64,000 bases of DNA from Duganella sp. 1224 (GCF_013408245.1 NZ_JACBYS010000005.1:62001-126000); one strand, 5' to 3'. Shown: positions 9,051 through 18,630, numbered from the stretch's first letter. The notes: generated from the letters alone by a model not told the origin. A program made the numbers and translations.

Positions 9051-12000
9051 ATGTTGAGAATCTGGGTGGCTGTGTTCTGCGCGTTGCTGTGTGGCGCGTC
9101 CTTCGCCATCCCGTTGGAACGCAAACTCTCCCAGCTCCAGCACCAAAGCTGGACCGCCAAGGATGGCGTGCCGCCGTCGCCCGGCACGATGGCGCAGACC
9201 GATGACGGTTATCTCTGGCTCGGCACCAACGCCGGGCTGTACCGCTTTGACGGCGTGCGCTTCGAATTGTTCCAGCCGCGCAGCGGCAGCCTGCCGCGTG
9301 GCTACGTGTATTTTCTCAAGGCGCAGCCGGGCGTCGGCCTGTGGATCGGCTGGGGCGTGGGCGGCATCAGCCTGGTGCGCGACGGCGCGGCGATCAATTA
9401 CGGCGTTGAACAGGGCGTCAGCGGCGGCAGCTGGTGGGGCTTCGATTTTGACCGCCAGGGCGGCGTCTGGGCCGCCGGCGTGGATGGCCTGGTGCATTTC
9501 GATGGCAAGCAGTGGCGCCGCATCGGCCAGCAGCAGGGATTTACGGCGAAAAAAGCCTCGGCGATTTTTGTCGACCGGGAGGGCACCGTGGGCGCTTTCA
9601 GCGAACAGGGGCTGTTCCTCAAGCCCGCCAACAGCGCGGTCTTCCACAAGCCGATCGGCCATACCGATGTGCGCCAGCCGCCGCAGCTGGGCCCCGATGG
9701 ACGCATCTATTTCATGGAGGAGTCCAGCATCCGCGTCATCGATAGCCTGGCGCGCTACGAACAGGCGGACCACGCGCCCATCTTCAAAGGCAAGCCGGGC
9801 GCGGCGCAAAGCATGCTGATCGATCGTTCCGGCAGCCTGTGGTACGAAACCCAGGCCGGCCTGCACCGCACCGATCCCGACCACCCCGCCATGACCGAGC
9901 GCTTCAGAAAAACCGACGGGCTGTCCGCCGATATCATCTACAGTTTTTTTGAAGACCGCGAAGGCAATATCTGGCTGGCGACCAGCGACGGCATCGACCG
10001 CTTTCGCCAGGTCGACGTCAACCGGGTCACGCCCTCGCTCGGCACCTACGTGCTCGGCCAGAGCCATTTGCTGGCCGGCGACGGCAACGTGATGACGGCG
10101 GTGACGCCGAACTTCGACGGCGGCTGGGTGGCGCTGACGCCCGATGGCGTCGTGCAAAACACCGACTGGCTCAAGCGCCATCCGGGCGGCCATGCGCAAT
10201 CCGGCATCCGCGTGCCGGACGGCTCCTTCCTGCTGGCCGACCGCGCCGGCTTGCACCGCGTCTGGCCCAACAAGAAAGAGGAAACGATAGGCTGGCCGGC
10301 CGACATGGGACCGGTGCACCTGGTGCGCCAGGTGATCCAGGACCGTGATGGCGCGCCGTGGATTTCGGTGGTGGCCACCGGCGTCTATCAGTACAAGGAC
10401 GGCCAGTGGCGGCGCCACGCCGCCCTGCCCAAGGAGGGCAAGCAAACGCCGATGTCGATGCTGGCCGACAGCCAGGGGCGCCTGTGGTTCGGCTACCCGG
10501 ACAACAAGATCGCGCTGCTGCAGGATGGCAAGGTGTCGCTGCTGTCGCCCGCGCAGGGCATGGACCTGGGCCGCGTGCTCCTGCTGTACGAGGCGGACGG
10601 CCAGGTGATCGCCGGCGGCGAGCGCGGGCTGGCGGTGTACCGCAAGCAGCGCTTCCAGGCCTGGAAAGTCAGCGGCCACACGTTTATGGATGTGGCCGCT
10701 ATTGTGGTGACCAAAGCCGGCGACGTGTGGATCAACGCCGCCTCCGGCACCGTGCGCATTACCGGCGGCCTGCGAGATTTCCTGCAGGGGGTGCCGAGCG
10801 CGCCGTCGCAGGTGCGCGTGTTCGACGCCATCGACGGGCGGCTTGGCGTGTCCAGCGTGCTGCAGAATTTTTCGGTGGCGGAAGCGGGCGACGGCAAAAT
10901 CTGGCTCGCCGACGGCGGCGGCCTGTCGTGGATCGACCCGGCCCATCTGCTGAAGGCGCCGCTGCCGCCGCCGGTGACGGTGGAATCGCTGAAGGCGGGC
11001 GAGCAGCATTTCCGCCTGCCGTCGAACGTGACGCTGGCGCCGGGCGCGCGCGACGTCCAGCTCAACTATTCCAGCCCCATCCTGGGCACGCCCGAGCGCA
11101 TGCGCTTCCGCTATCGGCTGGATGGCTACGATACCGAATGGCGCGACGCCGGCGCGCGCCGCCAGGCGTTCTACACCGGTTTGCCGCCCGGACAGTATCA
11201 CTTCCGCGTCATCGCCGCCAACGGCGGCGACCACTGGTCCGAGGAAGGGCCGGGCTTGCGCTTCACGCTGACGCCGAATTTCTACCAGACGTTGTGGTTC
11301 AAGGCGCTGTGCGCCGGCGCGGCCGCGTGGCTGGTCTGGCTGGCGTTCCAGCTCCGCCTGAAGCAGACCGCCAAGGCCTTCAAGGCGCAGCTGGAGGCGC
11401 GTCATGGCGAGCGCGAACGCATCGCCCGCGAACTGCACGACACGCTGCTGCAAGGCATGCAGGCGCTGATCCTCGGCGTCGACAGCGCCGCCAAGCGGCT
11501 GCCGCCGGATGAACCGGCGCGCGCGCGGCTGGACCGGCTGCTGCTGCAGGCCGACATTGTGCTCAGCGAAGGCCGCAAGCAGGTGCTGGATGTGCGCGGC
11601 ACCGAGGTCTACGACGAAGGCGTGTTCGCGCTGCTCAGCAGGGACGGCGCCGTGCTGGCGAAGGATGGCGAGGTGCAGTTCGCCAGCCAGGTGTTCGGCA
11701 AGCAGCGCGAGTTGCAGCCGGCGTCATCCCATGAAATCTACCGCATCGGCATGGAGGCGATCGTCAACGCGGTGCGGCACGCGCGGGCCAGCAAGCTGAC
11801 CGTCACCATGCGCTACACCCGTTTTGCGCTGCACCTGGACATCGGCGACGATGGCGTCGGCATGCCGCCGCAGGTGCTGGAACAGCGTGGCACGCCGGGT
11901 CACTTCGGGCTGCCGGGCCTGTACGAGCGCGCCTCCCGGCTGGACGCCGAGCTGCACATCGTCTCGCGGCCGGGCGCCGGCACGGTGGTCGGGCTGCGGG

Positions 12001-12071
12001 TGCCGGCGCGGCTGGCCTACGCGCGCCGGTCGCTGCTGCCCGCCTTCCTGCGCCGTCAGCGCGTGATGTAA
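9051..12071 (+). CDS. Two-component sensor kinase with periplasmic beta-propeller
   Basis: A 1006-residue sensor. In order: signal peptide MLRIWVAVFCALLCGASFA; about 13-14 propeller repeats of the DGYLWLGTNAGLYRFDG type (roughly 45-640); a Y_Y_Y domain (about 665-735, FRYRLDGYDTEW); one membrane helix (about 749-768); a HisKA_3 dimerisation helix with RERIARELHDTLLQGMQ (His near 796); and a GHKL ATPase domain ending DIGDDGVGMPP. This is the NarL-type kinase plan used for carbohydrate and extracellular signals. GGAAGGAAG precedes ATG 9051 and the signal peptide supports that start. No LuxR-type response regulator is adjacent, so the kinase is an orphan here. Its 3' end overlaps the convergent LysR gene by 16 bases. 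Confidence 0.9.
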   Translation: MLRIWVAVFCALLCGASFAIPLERKLSQLQHQSWTAKDGVPPSPGTMAQTDDGYLWLGTNAGLYRFDGVRFELFQPRSGSLPRGYVYFLKAQPGVGLWIGWGVGGISLVRDGAAINYGVEQGVSGGSWWGFDFDRQGGVWAAGVDGLVHFDGKQWRRIGQQQGFTAKKASAIFVDREGTVGAFSEQGLFLKPANSAVFHKPIGHTDVRQPPQLGPDGRIYFMEESSIRVIDSLARYEQADHAPIFKGKPGAAQSMLIDRSGSLWYETQAGLHRTDPDHPAMTERFRKTDGLSADIIYSFFEDREGNIWLATSDGIDRFRQVDVNRVTPSLGTYVLGQSHLLAGDGNVMTAVTPNFDGGWVALTPDGVVQNTDWLKRHPGGHAQSGIRVPDGSFLLADRAGLHRVWPNKKEETIGWPADMGPVHLVRQVIQDRDGAPWISVVATGVYQYKDGQWRRHAALPKEGKQTPMSMLADSQGRLWFGYPDNKIALLQDGKVSLLSPAQGMDLGRVLLLYEADGQVIAGGERGLAVYRKQRFQAWKVSGHTFMDVAAIVVTKAGDVWINAASGTVRITGGLRDFLQGVPSAPSQVRVFDAIDGRLGVSSVLQNFSVAEAGDGKIWLADGGGLSWIDPAHLLKAPLPPPVTVESLKAGEQHFRLPSNVTLAPGARDVQLNYSSPILGTPERMRFRYRLDGYDTEWRDAGARRQAFYTGLPPGQYHFRVIAANGGDHWSEEGPGLRFTLTPNFYQTLWFKALCAGAAAWLVWLAFQLRLKQTAKAFKAQLEARHGERERIARELHDTLLQGMQALILGVDSAAKRLPPDEPARARLDRLLLQADIVLSEGRKQVLDVRGTEVYDEGVFALLSRDGAVLAKDGEVQFASQVFGKQRELQPASSHEIYRIGMEAIVNAVRHARASKLTVTMRYTRFALHLDIGDDGVGMPPQVLEQRGTPGHFGLPGLYERASRLDAELHIVSRPGAGTVVGLRVPARLAYARRSLLPAFLRRQRVM

Positions 12072-12961
12072 GCGGCCAGTTCGTCCGGCGTGCCGTTGGG
12101 GAAAGCTTGCCGGATGAAGTCGAGGAAGGCCGACACGCGGGTGCTGAGCAGGCGCCGCGACGGATACAGCGTCCACAAGGCGATCTCGGCGCCGTCGATG
12201 TCGCCCCAGTGGCGCAGCGTGCCGGCCGCGAGGTCGTGGCTGACCAGCGACACCGGCAGCATGGCGGCGCCGGCCCCGGCGCGCGCGGCGTCGCGCACCA
12301 TCAGCAGCGAGGACAGTTGCAGCACCGGCTGGATGGCGATGCTGACCGGGCCATCGGCCGCGCGCAGCCGCCAGGCCGCCGGCGCCGCGCTGGCGCTGCG
12401 CACGATGGCGGCCACCGGCGCGCCATCGGCCGGCCGCGTCAGGCCCGGCGCGGCCACCACCACCAGCCGGTCGCGCAGAAAGACGCGGCCGACCAGGCTT
12501 TCATCCGGATCCGGGTTGACGCGGATCACCAGGTCGTAGCCTTCCTCCACCATGTCCACCGGGCGGTCCTCGGTGCTGACCTCTAGCCGCACCTGCGGGT
12601 GCTTCAGCGCGAACTCGGCGGCCAGCTTGCCCATCGCGGTTTGCGAGAACAACAGCGGCGCGCTGACGCGCAGGCGGCCGCGCGGCGTGGCGCCGCCAGC
12701 CGCGATGTCGGCGGCGGCTTCGTCGATGTCGTTGAGCAGCGTGGCGGTGCGCTCGTGCAGCGCGCGGCCTTCCTCGGTCAGTTGCAGCGTGCGGGCGCCG
12801 CGCTCCAGCAGGCGCAGGCCGAGGCTGGTTTCGAGTTCCGCCACCCGGCGCGACAGCGTGGCCTTGGGCCGGCCGCTGGCGCGCGCGGCCTTGCCAAAGC
12901 CGCCGTGGCGGGCGACCAGGTTGAAATCGGTGAGGGCGAGCAGGTCCATGTGTTCCACCAA
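12056..12961 (-). CDS. LysR-family transcriptional regulator
   Basis: A 301-residue regulator with an N-terminal winged helix-turn-helix (about 5-65, including FGKAARASGRPKATLSRRVAELE) and a periplasmic-binding-protein-like effector domain (about 90-295). The DNA-binding segment resembles the subgroup that controls neighbouring NAD(P)-dependent oxidoreductases. It is divergent from the NmrA-like gene that starts 96 bases away, and LysR proteins usually control such a divergent neighbour, so that gene is the probable target. A second ATG four codons in (MDLLALTDF) is an equally possible start. Confidence 0.92.
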   Translation of the reverse strand: MVEHMDLLALTDFNLVARHGGFGKAARASGRPKATLSRRVAELETSLGLRLLERGARTLQLTEEGRALHERTATLLNDIDEAAADIAAGGATPRGRLRVSAPLLFSQTAMGKLAAEFALKHPQVRLEVSTEDRPVDMVEEGYDLVIRVNPDPDESLVGRVFLRDRLVVVAAPGLTRPADGAPVAAIVRSASAAPAAWRLRAADGPVSIAIQPVLQLSSLLMVRDAARAGAGAAMLPVSLVSHDLAAGTLRHWGDIDGAEIALWTLYPSRRLLSTRVSAFLDFIRQAFPNGTPDELAAYITR

Positions 12962-13056
12962 TGAGACAGGATGTCCAAATATACCATCTATCGGACCGTC
13001 CGCGAGACGTCTACCATGGACTCATCTTTCAACCACATCCCAAAAGGAGAAACATC

Positions 13057-13923
13057 ATGACGATCCTCGTTACTGGCGCCACCGGCCGTGTTGGCACCCA
13101 AGTCGTTCAACAACTCGTGCAGCGCGGCGCCTCGGTGCGCGTGCTGGTGCGCGATCCGGCCAAGGCCAGCTTCCCCGCCGGCGTCGACGTGGTGCGCGGC
13201 GACCTGCTCGATGTCGACGCGCTGCGCGCCGCGTTTGACGGCGTCAACACGCTGTTCCTGCTCAACGCCGTGGCCGGCGATGAGTTCACCCAGGCGCTGA
13301 TCACGCTGAACGTGGCGCGCGCGGCCGGCGTCGAGCGGGTGGTGTACCTGTCGGTGCTGCACAGCGACCGCTTCGTCAACGTGCCGCACTTCGCCGTCAA
13401 GCAGGGCGCCGAGCGCATGATCGAGCAAATGGGCTTCAGCGCCACCATCCTGCGCCCGGCGTACTTCATCGACAATGAGTTGATGGTGAAGGACGTGATC
13501 CTCAACCACCACGTGTATCCGATGCCGATCGGCGGCAAGGGCGTGGCGATGATCGACGTGCGCGACATCGCCGAGGTGGCGGCGATTGAACTGATCCGCC
13601 GCGCCCAGGCGCCCGGCAAGCTGCCGAACGAGATCATCAACCTGGTCGGGCCGGATACGCTGACCGGCGCGGACCTGGCCGCCATCTGGAGCGAGGTGCT
13701 GGGCCGGCCGGTGGTGTATGGCGGTGACGATCCGAGCGGCTTCGAGCAGAATCTGGCCTCCTTCATGCCGAAGTGGATGGCGTACGAGATGCGCCTGATG
13801 GCCGAGCGTTACGTCAGCGATGGCATGCTGCCGGCGACGGGGGATCAGGCCCGGCTGACCGCGTTGCTGGGGCGGCCGTTGCACACGTATCGCGCGTTTG
13901 CGCAGGCCATGGCGAGCGCTTGA
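13057..13923 (+). CDS. NmrA-like NAD(P)-binding oxidoreductase
   Basis: A 288-residue atypical short-chain dehydrogenase of the NmrA/azoreductase type. The nucleotide-binding Rossmann motif is at the extreme N-terminus (TGATGRVGTQVVQQL, about 6-20). The middle contains the NmrA-typical GFSATILRPAYFIDN, and there is no classical YxxxK catalytic pair, so it could be an NAD(P)H sensor, a quinone reductase or an isomerase rather than a standard SDR. ATG 13057 is chosen because AAAAGGAGA sits seven bases upstream; earlier in-frame starts lack a ribosome site. It is divergent from the LysR gene, which probably regulates it. Confidence 0.88.
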   Translation: MTILVTGATGRVGTQVVQQLVQRGASVRVLVRDPAKASFPAGVDVVRGDLLDVDALRAAFDGVNTLFLLNAVAGDEFTQALITLNVARAAGVERVVYLSVLHSDRFVNVPHFAVKQGAERMIEQMGFSATILRPAYFIDNELMVKDVILNHHVYPMPIGGKGVAMIDVRDIAEVAAIELIRRAQAPGKLPNEIINLVGPDTLTGADLAAIWSEVLGRPVVYGGDDPSGFEQNLASFMPKWMAYEMRLMAERYVSDGMLPATGDQARLTALLGRPLHTYRAFAQAMASA

Positions 13924-13942
13924 CCCCGCACAGCGGCACACC

Positions 13943-13972
13943 GGGGTCGGACCCCGTACGGGGTCTGACCCC
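13943..13972. repeat. GGGGTC/GACCCC palindromic element, copy 1
   Basis: Thirty bases with the core GACCCCGTACGGGGTC flanked by GGGGTC and GACCCC arms. It begins 19 bases after the stop of the NmrA-like gene. The flank CACACC before it and CATC after it recur at copy 3. Confidence 0.85.
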
Positions 13973-14000
13973 ATCCTCTGGGGTTGGCGTCGCGCTCTCT

Positions 14001-14019
14001 TTAATTGATAATCATTCTC
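14001..14019. promoter_or_regulatory. Fur box upstream of the siderophore receptor
   Basis: A 19-base site ending TGATAATCATTCTC matches 14 of 19 bases of the Fur consensus, including the central GATAATCATT. It lies 43 bases before the receptor's start codon, so binding of Fe-loaded Fur would cover the promoter. This fits iron-starvation induction of the receptor and the translationally coupled reductase. Confidence 0.75.
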
Positions 14020-14062
14020 ATTCCGTGTAGAATTGCTGGCATTCATCATTCCGATCCATGCC

Positions 14063-16141
14063 ATGCGTCACCTGCCTCTCTGCCTCGCCCTGTCCGCCGC
14101 CTTGCCTGCGTTTGCGCAGGATGAGCAAGTCCTGCAAGCCGTCAAGGTGACGGCGGCGCGCGCCGACGGCTTCGCGCCCCGGACGGTGGAGGCGGGCAGC
14201 TTCCGCGGCGCCGACATCATGGACGTGCCGGCCACGGTCAACGTCGTCACGCGCGAGGTGCTGGAGCTGCAGGCGGCGGGCGGCCTGTACGACGCGCTGA
14301 AAAACACCGCCGGCGTCACCCGCCAGCAGAACGGCGGCGAGACATGGGACCAGCTGGTCATACGCGGCATCGCGGTGGAAAACCGCACCAACTACCGCCT
14401 GAACGGCTCGCTGCCGATCATGAACTTCTCGCAGGTGCCGCTGGAGGACAAGGAGCGCGTGGAAGTGCTGAAAGGCGCCACCGCCCTGTATTACGGCTTT
14501 ACCTCGCCGGCCGGCGTGGTCAACTTCGTCACCAAGCGCGCCGGCGCGGCGCCGGTCACCACGCTGGGCATGACGGTCGACCAGAACGGCAGCGCGGTCG
14601 CCACCGCCGATGTGGCGCGCCGCTTCGGCGAGCGGCAGCAGGTGGGCGTGCGCATCAACGCGGCAGGCGGCACGCTGGGCTCCTATCTGGACAACGTCGG
14701 CAACGGCAACCGCAAGTTCGCCTCGGCGGCGCTGGACTGGCGCGTCAACACGCGCCTGCTGCTGAAGGCCGACCTGGAATACGACAAGCGCCGCGTCACC
14801 GAGCAGGCAGGCATTCAGTTGCCGACCGCCGTCAATGGCGTGATCACGCTGCCGCGCGCGGTCGATCCTAAGCGTCTGATCGGCCCCGACTGGGCCAAGT
14901 TCGACGCCGAAACCAGGAACATCCTGCTGCGCGCCGACTACGCGCTGAGCGACGACTGGGCGCTGACCGTGGAAGCCGGCCATTCTGAAACGGCACGCGA
15001 CCGCGCGCTTGCCATTTTCCGCCTGACCAATGCCGCCGCGCTGGCCACCGGCGCCGGCCGCATCACCGGCAACCTGCAGCACAGCGTAGTCGATTCCGAC
15101 ATGCTGCGCGCCGAACTGGCCGGCACCATCATCACCGGCCCGGTCAAGCATGACGTCACCTTCGGCGCCACCCGCACCGACAAGGGACAGGACCCGATCT
15201 ACCAGGCCACCTACGCGATCGCCTCGCAAAACCTGTACAACCCGGTGCCGATCACCAGCTACACCGTGAGCGCCTATCCCAGCGCGCCCACCACGGCGGC
15301 GCTGGACTCGCGCGATCAGGGCCTATATGCGCTGGACCGCCTGACCTTCTCGCCCAACTGGCAAGCGGTGGCCGGCGTGCGCAGCGTGCAGTACCGCAGC
15401 GACCAGGGCGCCAACCACTACGACGTCAGCAAGACCACGCCGATGGCGGCCCTGATCTACAAATTCAACAACGACCTGTCGTTCTACGCCTCGTCGTCGC
15501 AAGGGCTGGAAGAAGGCGAAACCGCGCCGACCGGCAGCGCCAACGTCGGCGAGCGCATGGCGCCGGGCGTCAGCCGCCAGAAGGAACTCGGCGCGCGCTG
15601 GCGCGTGGCCGGCGGCACGCTGCTGCAGGCCGCGCTGTTCGACATCACGCGCCCCGGCTACTACACCAACACCGCCAACGTCTTCACCGCCGACGGCGAG
15701 CAGCGTTATCGCGGCCTGGAGCTGTCCGCGCAGGGCAAGCTGACGCGCCAGCTGTCGTGGCAATCGTCGGCGCAATTGCTGGATCCTGAATTCCGCCACA
15801 TCAACGCCGCCTACAACGGCAAGCTGCCGGAGAACGCATCGAAGCAGACCGCCAGCGCCTTCCTGGCGTACGAACTGGCGTCGCTGCCCGGCCTGTCGTT
15901 CAACGGCGGCGCGTATTACACCGGCCGCCGTCCGGTCAATGACCTGGACCAGGCCTTCCTCGGCGGCGTGACGCTGTTCAGCGCCGGCGCCCGCTACGCC
16001 AGCGCCGTCATGGGCAAGCAGACCGTGTGGCAGCTGAACGTGGACAACGCGGCCGACAAGCAGTACTGGGCCGGCGCCGGCACCCGCCTGGCGTCCGGCG
16101 CGCCGCGCCTGATCAAGCTGAGTGTGAAGGTGGACCTGTGA
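14063..16141 (+). CDS. TonB-dependent siderophore receptor
   Basis: A 692-residue outer-membrane receptor. A signal peptide (MRHLPLCLALSAALPAFA) is followed by a TonB-box-like VLQAVKVTAAR, a plug domain (about 45-155, with VEVLKGATALYYG and a VNFVTKRAG end) and a 22-strand-type beta-barrel. The C-terminus ends LIKLSVKVDL, with hydrophobic residues at alternate positions as barrel-assembly signals require. The plug style is that of ferric-siderophore receptors. I chose ATG 14063 because it begins the signal peptide; an in-frame ATG ten codons earlier adds residues that do not fit one. A Fur box precedes it, and its TGA overlaps the GTG of the next gene, so receptor and reductase are made together. 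Confidence 0.93.
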   Translation: MRHLPLCLALSAALPAFAQDEQVLQAVKVTAARADGFAPRTVEAGSFRGADIMDVPATVNVVTREVLELQAAGGLYDALKNTAGVTRQQNGGETWDQLVIRGIAVENRTNYRLNGSLPIMNFSQVPLEDKERVEVLKGATALYYGFTSPAGVVNFVTKRAGAAPVTTLGMTVDQNGSAVATADVARRFGERQQVGVRINAAGGTLGSYLDNVGNGNRKFASAALDWRVNTRLLLKADLEYDKRRVTEQAGIQLPTAVNGVITLPRAVDPKRLIGPDWAKFDAETRNILLRADYALSDDWALTVEAGHSETARDRALAIFRLTNAAALATGAGRITGNLQHSVVDSDMLRAELAGTIITGPVKHDVTFGATRTDKGQDPIYQATYAIASQNLYNPVPITSYTVSAYPSAPTTAALDSRDQGLYALDRLTFSPNWQAVAGVRSVQYRSDQGANHYDVSKTTPMAALIYKFNNDLSFYASSSQGLEEGETAPTGSANVGERMAPGVSRQKELGARWRVAGGTLLQAALFDITRPGYYTNTANVFTADGEQRYRGLELSAQGKLTRQLSWQSSAQLLDPEFRHINAAYNGKLPENASKQTASAFLAYELASLPGLSFNGGAYYTGRRPVNDLDQAFLGGVTLFSAGARYASAVMGKQTVWQLNVDNAADKQYWAGAGTRLASGAPRLIKLSVKVDL

Positions 16142-18555
16142 AAAAGCTCTGGTTCCAGCTGCATTGGTTTGTCGGCATCACGGCCGGCACGGTCCTGATG
16201 GTGATCGGCCTGACTGGCGCCATCCTCGCCTTCCGCGAACAGATCCTGGACGCGCTCAATCCCGGCGTGCGCACGGTGGCCGTGCAAAACGCGCCGGTGC
16301 TGACGCCGCAGCAGTTCGCGCAGGCCGCGCGCCAGTACAAGCCGCACGAACGCGTCACCAGCATCACGCTGTACAACACGCCGGGTTCCAGCGCCCGCAT
16401 CGGCCTGGCGCCGCCGCCGGGCCAGCGCAAGGGTGACACGATTTATCTCAATCCCTACAATGCCGCGCTGCTGCCGGCGCTGCAATACGAGGGCTTCTTC
16501 GAATGGACCGAGCAGCTGCACCGCTTCCTGCTGCTGCCGCGCGAGCCGGGCAAGATGGTCAGCGGCGTGCTCGCCTTCTGCCTGATGGGCCTGGCCCTGA
16601 CCGGCCTGTATCTGCGCTGGCCGCGCCGCGTGTGGGACTGGCGCACCTGGCTCACCTTCGATGCGCGCATGAAGGGCCGCTCCTTCCTGTGGGGCCTGCA
16701 CTCGGTGGCGGGTACGTGGGTGCTGGTGGTGTTCATGGTGTTCACCGTGTCCGGCGTGTACTGGGCCTTCGATCCGATCCGCGACATGGCGGACGGCTGG
16801 ATGGGTACCTTGCGCCCGCCGCGCGAGGCGGCCGTGCCCAAACCGAAAGGCGCCAAGCCGCCGAAAGCCGCGGCAACCGAAGCGGCCGACCTGACGCCAG
16901 CATGGACCACCTTCCAGCGCACCGCGCCGGACTGGCAGATGGCGCTGGTGCGGCCGCCGGAGCGCGCTAGCGCGCCGCTGCAGATTCTGTGGGTGGCCAA
17001 GGACGCGCCGCACGTGCGTGCGCGCAGCAGCATGAGCATCAACACGCAGACCGGCGCGCTGCTGAAGAACGAGCTGTACGCCGACAAGCCGGTGGGCGCG
17101 CGCCTGCAATCGACCATTTACCCGCTACACCTCGGCACCTACTTCGGCGTGGTCGGCCAGCTGATCGTGTTCATCGCCGCGCTGGCGCTGCCGGGCTTTG
17201 GCATCACCGGCTGGATGCTGTACCTGAACCGCCGCAAGCAGAAACGCATCGCCCGCGCCGAGCGCGCGCAGTTGGCGCAGTTTGCCGCGACGGCGCCGGC
17301 CGGCGTGGCGCAGGGCGATCCGGTGCTGCTGGCCTACGCCAGCCAGACCGGCCAGGCCGAGCGCGTGGCGCTGCAAAGCGCGGCCGCGCTGCAGAAGGCC
17401 GGCGTGGCGGTGCACCTGCAGTCGCTGGAAAAACTGACGCCGCCGCAGCTGGGCCAATACCGCCGCGCGCTGTTCGTCGCCAGCAGCTTTGGCGAGGGCG
17501 AGGCGCCGGACAGCGCGCGCCGCTTCAGCCGCTTGCTGCATGCGGCCAAGGAGGAGCTGCGTCATGTGCAGTACGCGGTGCTGGCGCTGGGGGACCGCAA
17601 CTACGCGCAGTTCTGCGGCTTTGGCCGCGCGCTGGATCAGCGTCTGGCCTTCATGGGCGCGCAGCCGCTGCATCCGATGATCGAGGTCGATAACGGCGAC
17701 GCCGGCGCGCTGGCCCGCTGGGGCAACGCGCTGCGCGGGTTGATGGGCGAGGGCGCCGCCACTGCGGCGGAGGTGGCGCTGAGCGCCGCCGCCGGGGATG
17801 AAGAGTATGTGCGCTGGCGCCTGCACAAGCGGGTGCTGCTCAATCCCGGCAGCATCGGCCTGCCGTTGTATGAGATGACGCTATCGGGCGAGGTGGGCGA
17901 GGGCTGGCGTCCGGGCGCGCTGCTGGACGTGTGGCCGGGCCATTATGGCGCCGAGGCGGCGCCGCGCCGTTATTCGCTGGCGTCGATTCCGCGCGATGGC
18001 GTTATTCAACTGGTGGTGCGGCAGGTGCGGTGCGAGCGGGGGCTGGGGCTGGCCTCCGGCTGGCTGACCGAGGTGGCGGCGATTGGCGACGAGGTGCGGG
18101 TGCGGCTGGTTGCCAATCCATCGTTCGACGCCTGCGCGGATGACGCGCCGGCGATCTACATCGGCAACGGCTCCGGCATCGCCGGTTTGCGCTCGCATTT
18201 GCGCGACCGGGTGCTGCGCGGGGCGCGGCGCAACTGGCTGATGTTCGGCGAGCGGCAGCAGGCGTATGACGCAGTGTGCGCGGAGGAGATTCAAGGGTGG
18301 CGGCAGCAGGGCTTCCTGCCGGAGCTGGACCTGGTGTATTCGCGCGATGTGACTGGCGGCGGCTATGTGCAGGACTGCATGCGCGATCGGGCCGCGAGCT
18401 TGCGGCAGTGGATTGCGCAGGGGGCGGTGGTGTACGTCTGCGGCAGCTTGCAAGGCATGGCCGGCGGCGTGCACGAGGCGCTGGGCGACATCCTCGGGGC
18501 TGACGGGTTGGAGCAACTCTCGGCCAGCGGCCGCTACCGCCGTGATGTTTACTAA
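16138..18555 (+). CDS. PepSY membrane protein fused to flavodoxin and FAD/NADPH reductase
   Basis: An 805-residue fusion, probably an inner-membrane ferric-siderophore reductase. The N-terminal half is a PepSY-associated membrane protein with four helices (about 8-30, 139-161, 194-211, 335-363). It is followed by a flavodoxin domain (about 395-535, LAYASQTGQAERV, VASSFGEGEAPDS), an FAD-binding site RRYSLASIP near 609 and an NADPH site GNGSGIAGL near 676, as in the CysJ/P450-reductase family. Electrons would pass from NADPH through FAD and FMN to haem or iron at the membrane. The start is GTG 16138, which overlaps the receptor's TGA (GTGA) and gives MKKLWFQLHWF. The coupling to a Fur-boxed siderophore receptor supports a role in releasing iron. 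Confidence 0.88.
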   Translation: MKKLWFQLHWFVGITAGTVLMVIGLTGAILAFREQILDALNPGVRTVAVQNAPVLTPQQFAQAARQYKPHERVTSITLYNTPGSSARIGLAPPPGQRKGDTIYLNPYNAALLPALQYEGFFEWTEQLHRFLLLPREPGKMVSGVLAFCLMGLALTGLYLRWPRRVWDWRTWLTFDARMKGRSFLWGLHSVAGTWVLVVFMVFTVSGVYWAFDPIRDMADGWMGTLRPPREAAVPKPKGAKPPKAAATEAADLTPAWTTFQRTAPDWQMALVRPPERASAPLQILWVAKDAPHVRARSSMSINTQTGALLKNELYADKPVGARLQSTIYPLHLGTYFGVVGQLIVFIAALALPGFGITGWMLYLNRRKQKRIARAERAQLAQFAATAPAGVAQGDPVLLAYASQTGQAERVALQSAAALQKAGVAVHLQSLEKLTPPQLGQYRRALFVASSFGEGEAPDSARRFSRLLHAAKEELRHVQYAVLALGDRNYAQFCGFGRALDQRLAFMGAQPLHPMIEVDNGDAGALARWGNALRGLMGEGAATAAEVALSAAAGDEEYVRWRLHKRVLLNPGSIGLPLYEMTLSGEVGEGWRPGALLDVWPGHYGAEAAPRRYSLASIPRDGVIQLVVRQVRCERGLGLASGWLTEVAAIGDEVRVRLVANPSFDACADDAPAIYIGNGSGIAGLRSHLRDRVLRGARRNWLMFGERQQAYDAVCAEEIQGWRQQGFLPELDLVYSRDVTGGGYVQDCMRDRAASLRQWIAQGAVVYVCGSLQGMAGGVHEALGDILGADGLEQLSASGRYRRDVY

Positions 18556-18569
18556 CCCCTCAAACCGAA

Positions 18570-18599
18570 GGGGTCAGACCCCGTGCGGGGTCTGACCCC
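18570..18599. repeat. GGGGTC/GACCCC palindromic element, copy 2
   Basis: Thirty-base palindrome with a GTGC rather than GTAC centre. It lies 14 bases after the stop of the PepSY fusion gene and 31 bases from the convergent deacetylase-like gene. On the minus strand it is followed by CTTCGGTTTG, a weak U-rich tail. Confidence 0.85.
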
Positions 18600-18630
18600 G
18601 GGCCGCCGCCGGTGGCCGGGTTCGGGGTCG

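Noticed and set aside
9030..11453. Minus-strand frame of about 800 codons opposite the sensor kinase
   Set aside because: It is Arg/Gln/His-rich shadow sequence; the plus strand has a full domain series and ribosome site.
13943..13972. Palindromic elements as ordinary Rho-independent terminators
   Set aside because: Most copies lack a following T-run in the direction of the upstream gene, so the terminator label was kept only as a possibility for copies 7 and 8.
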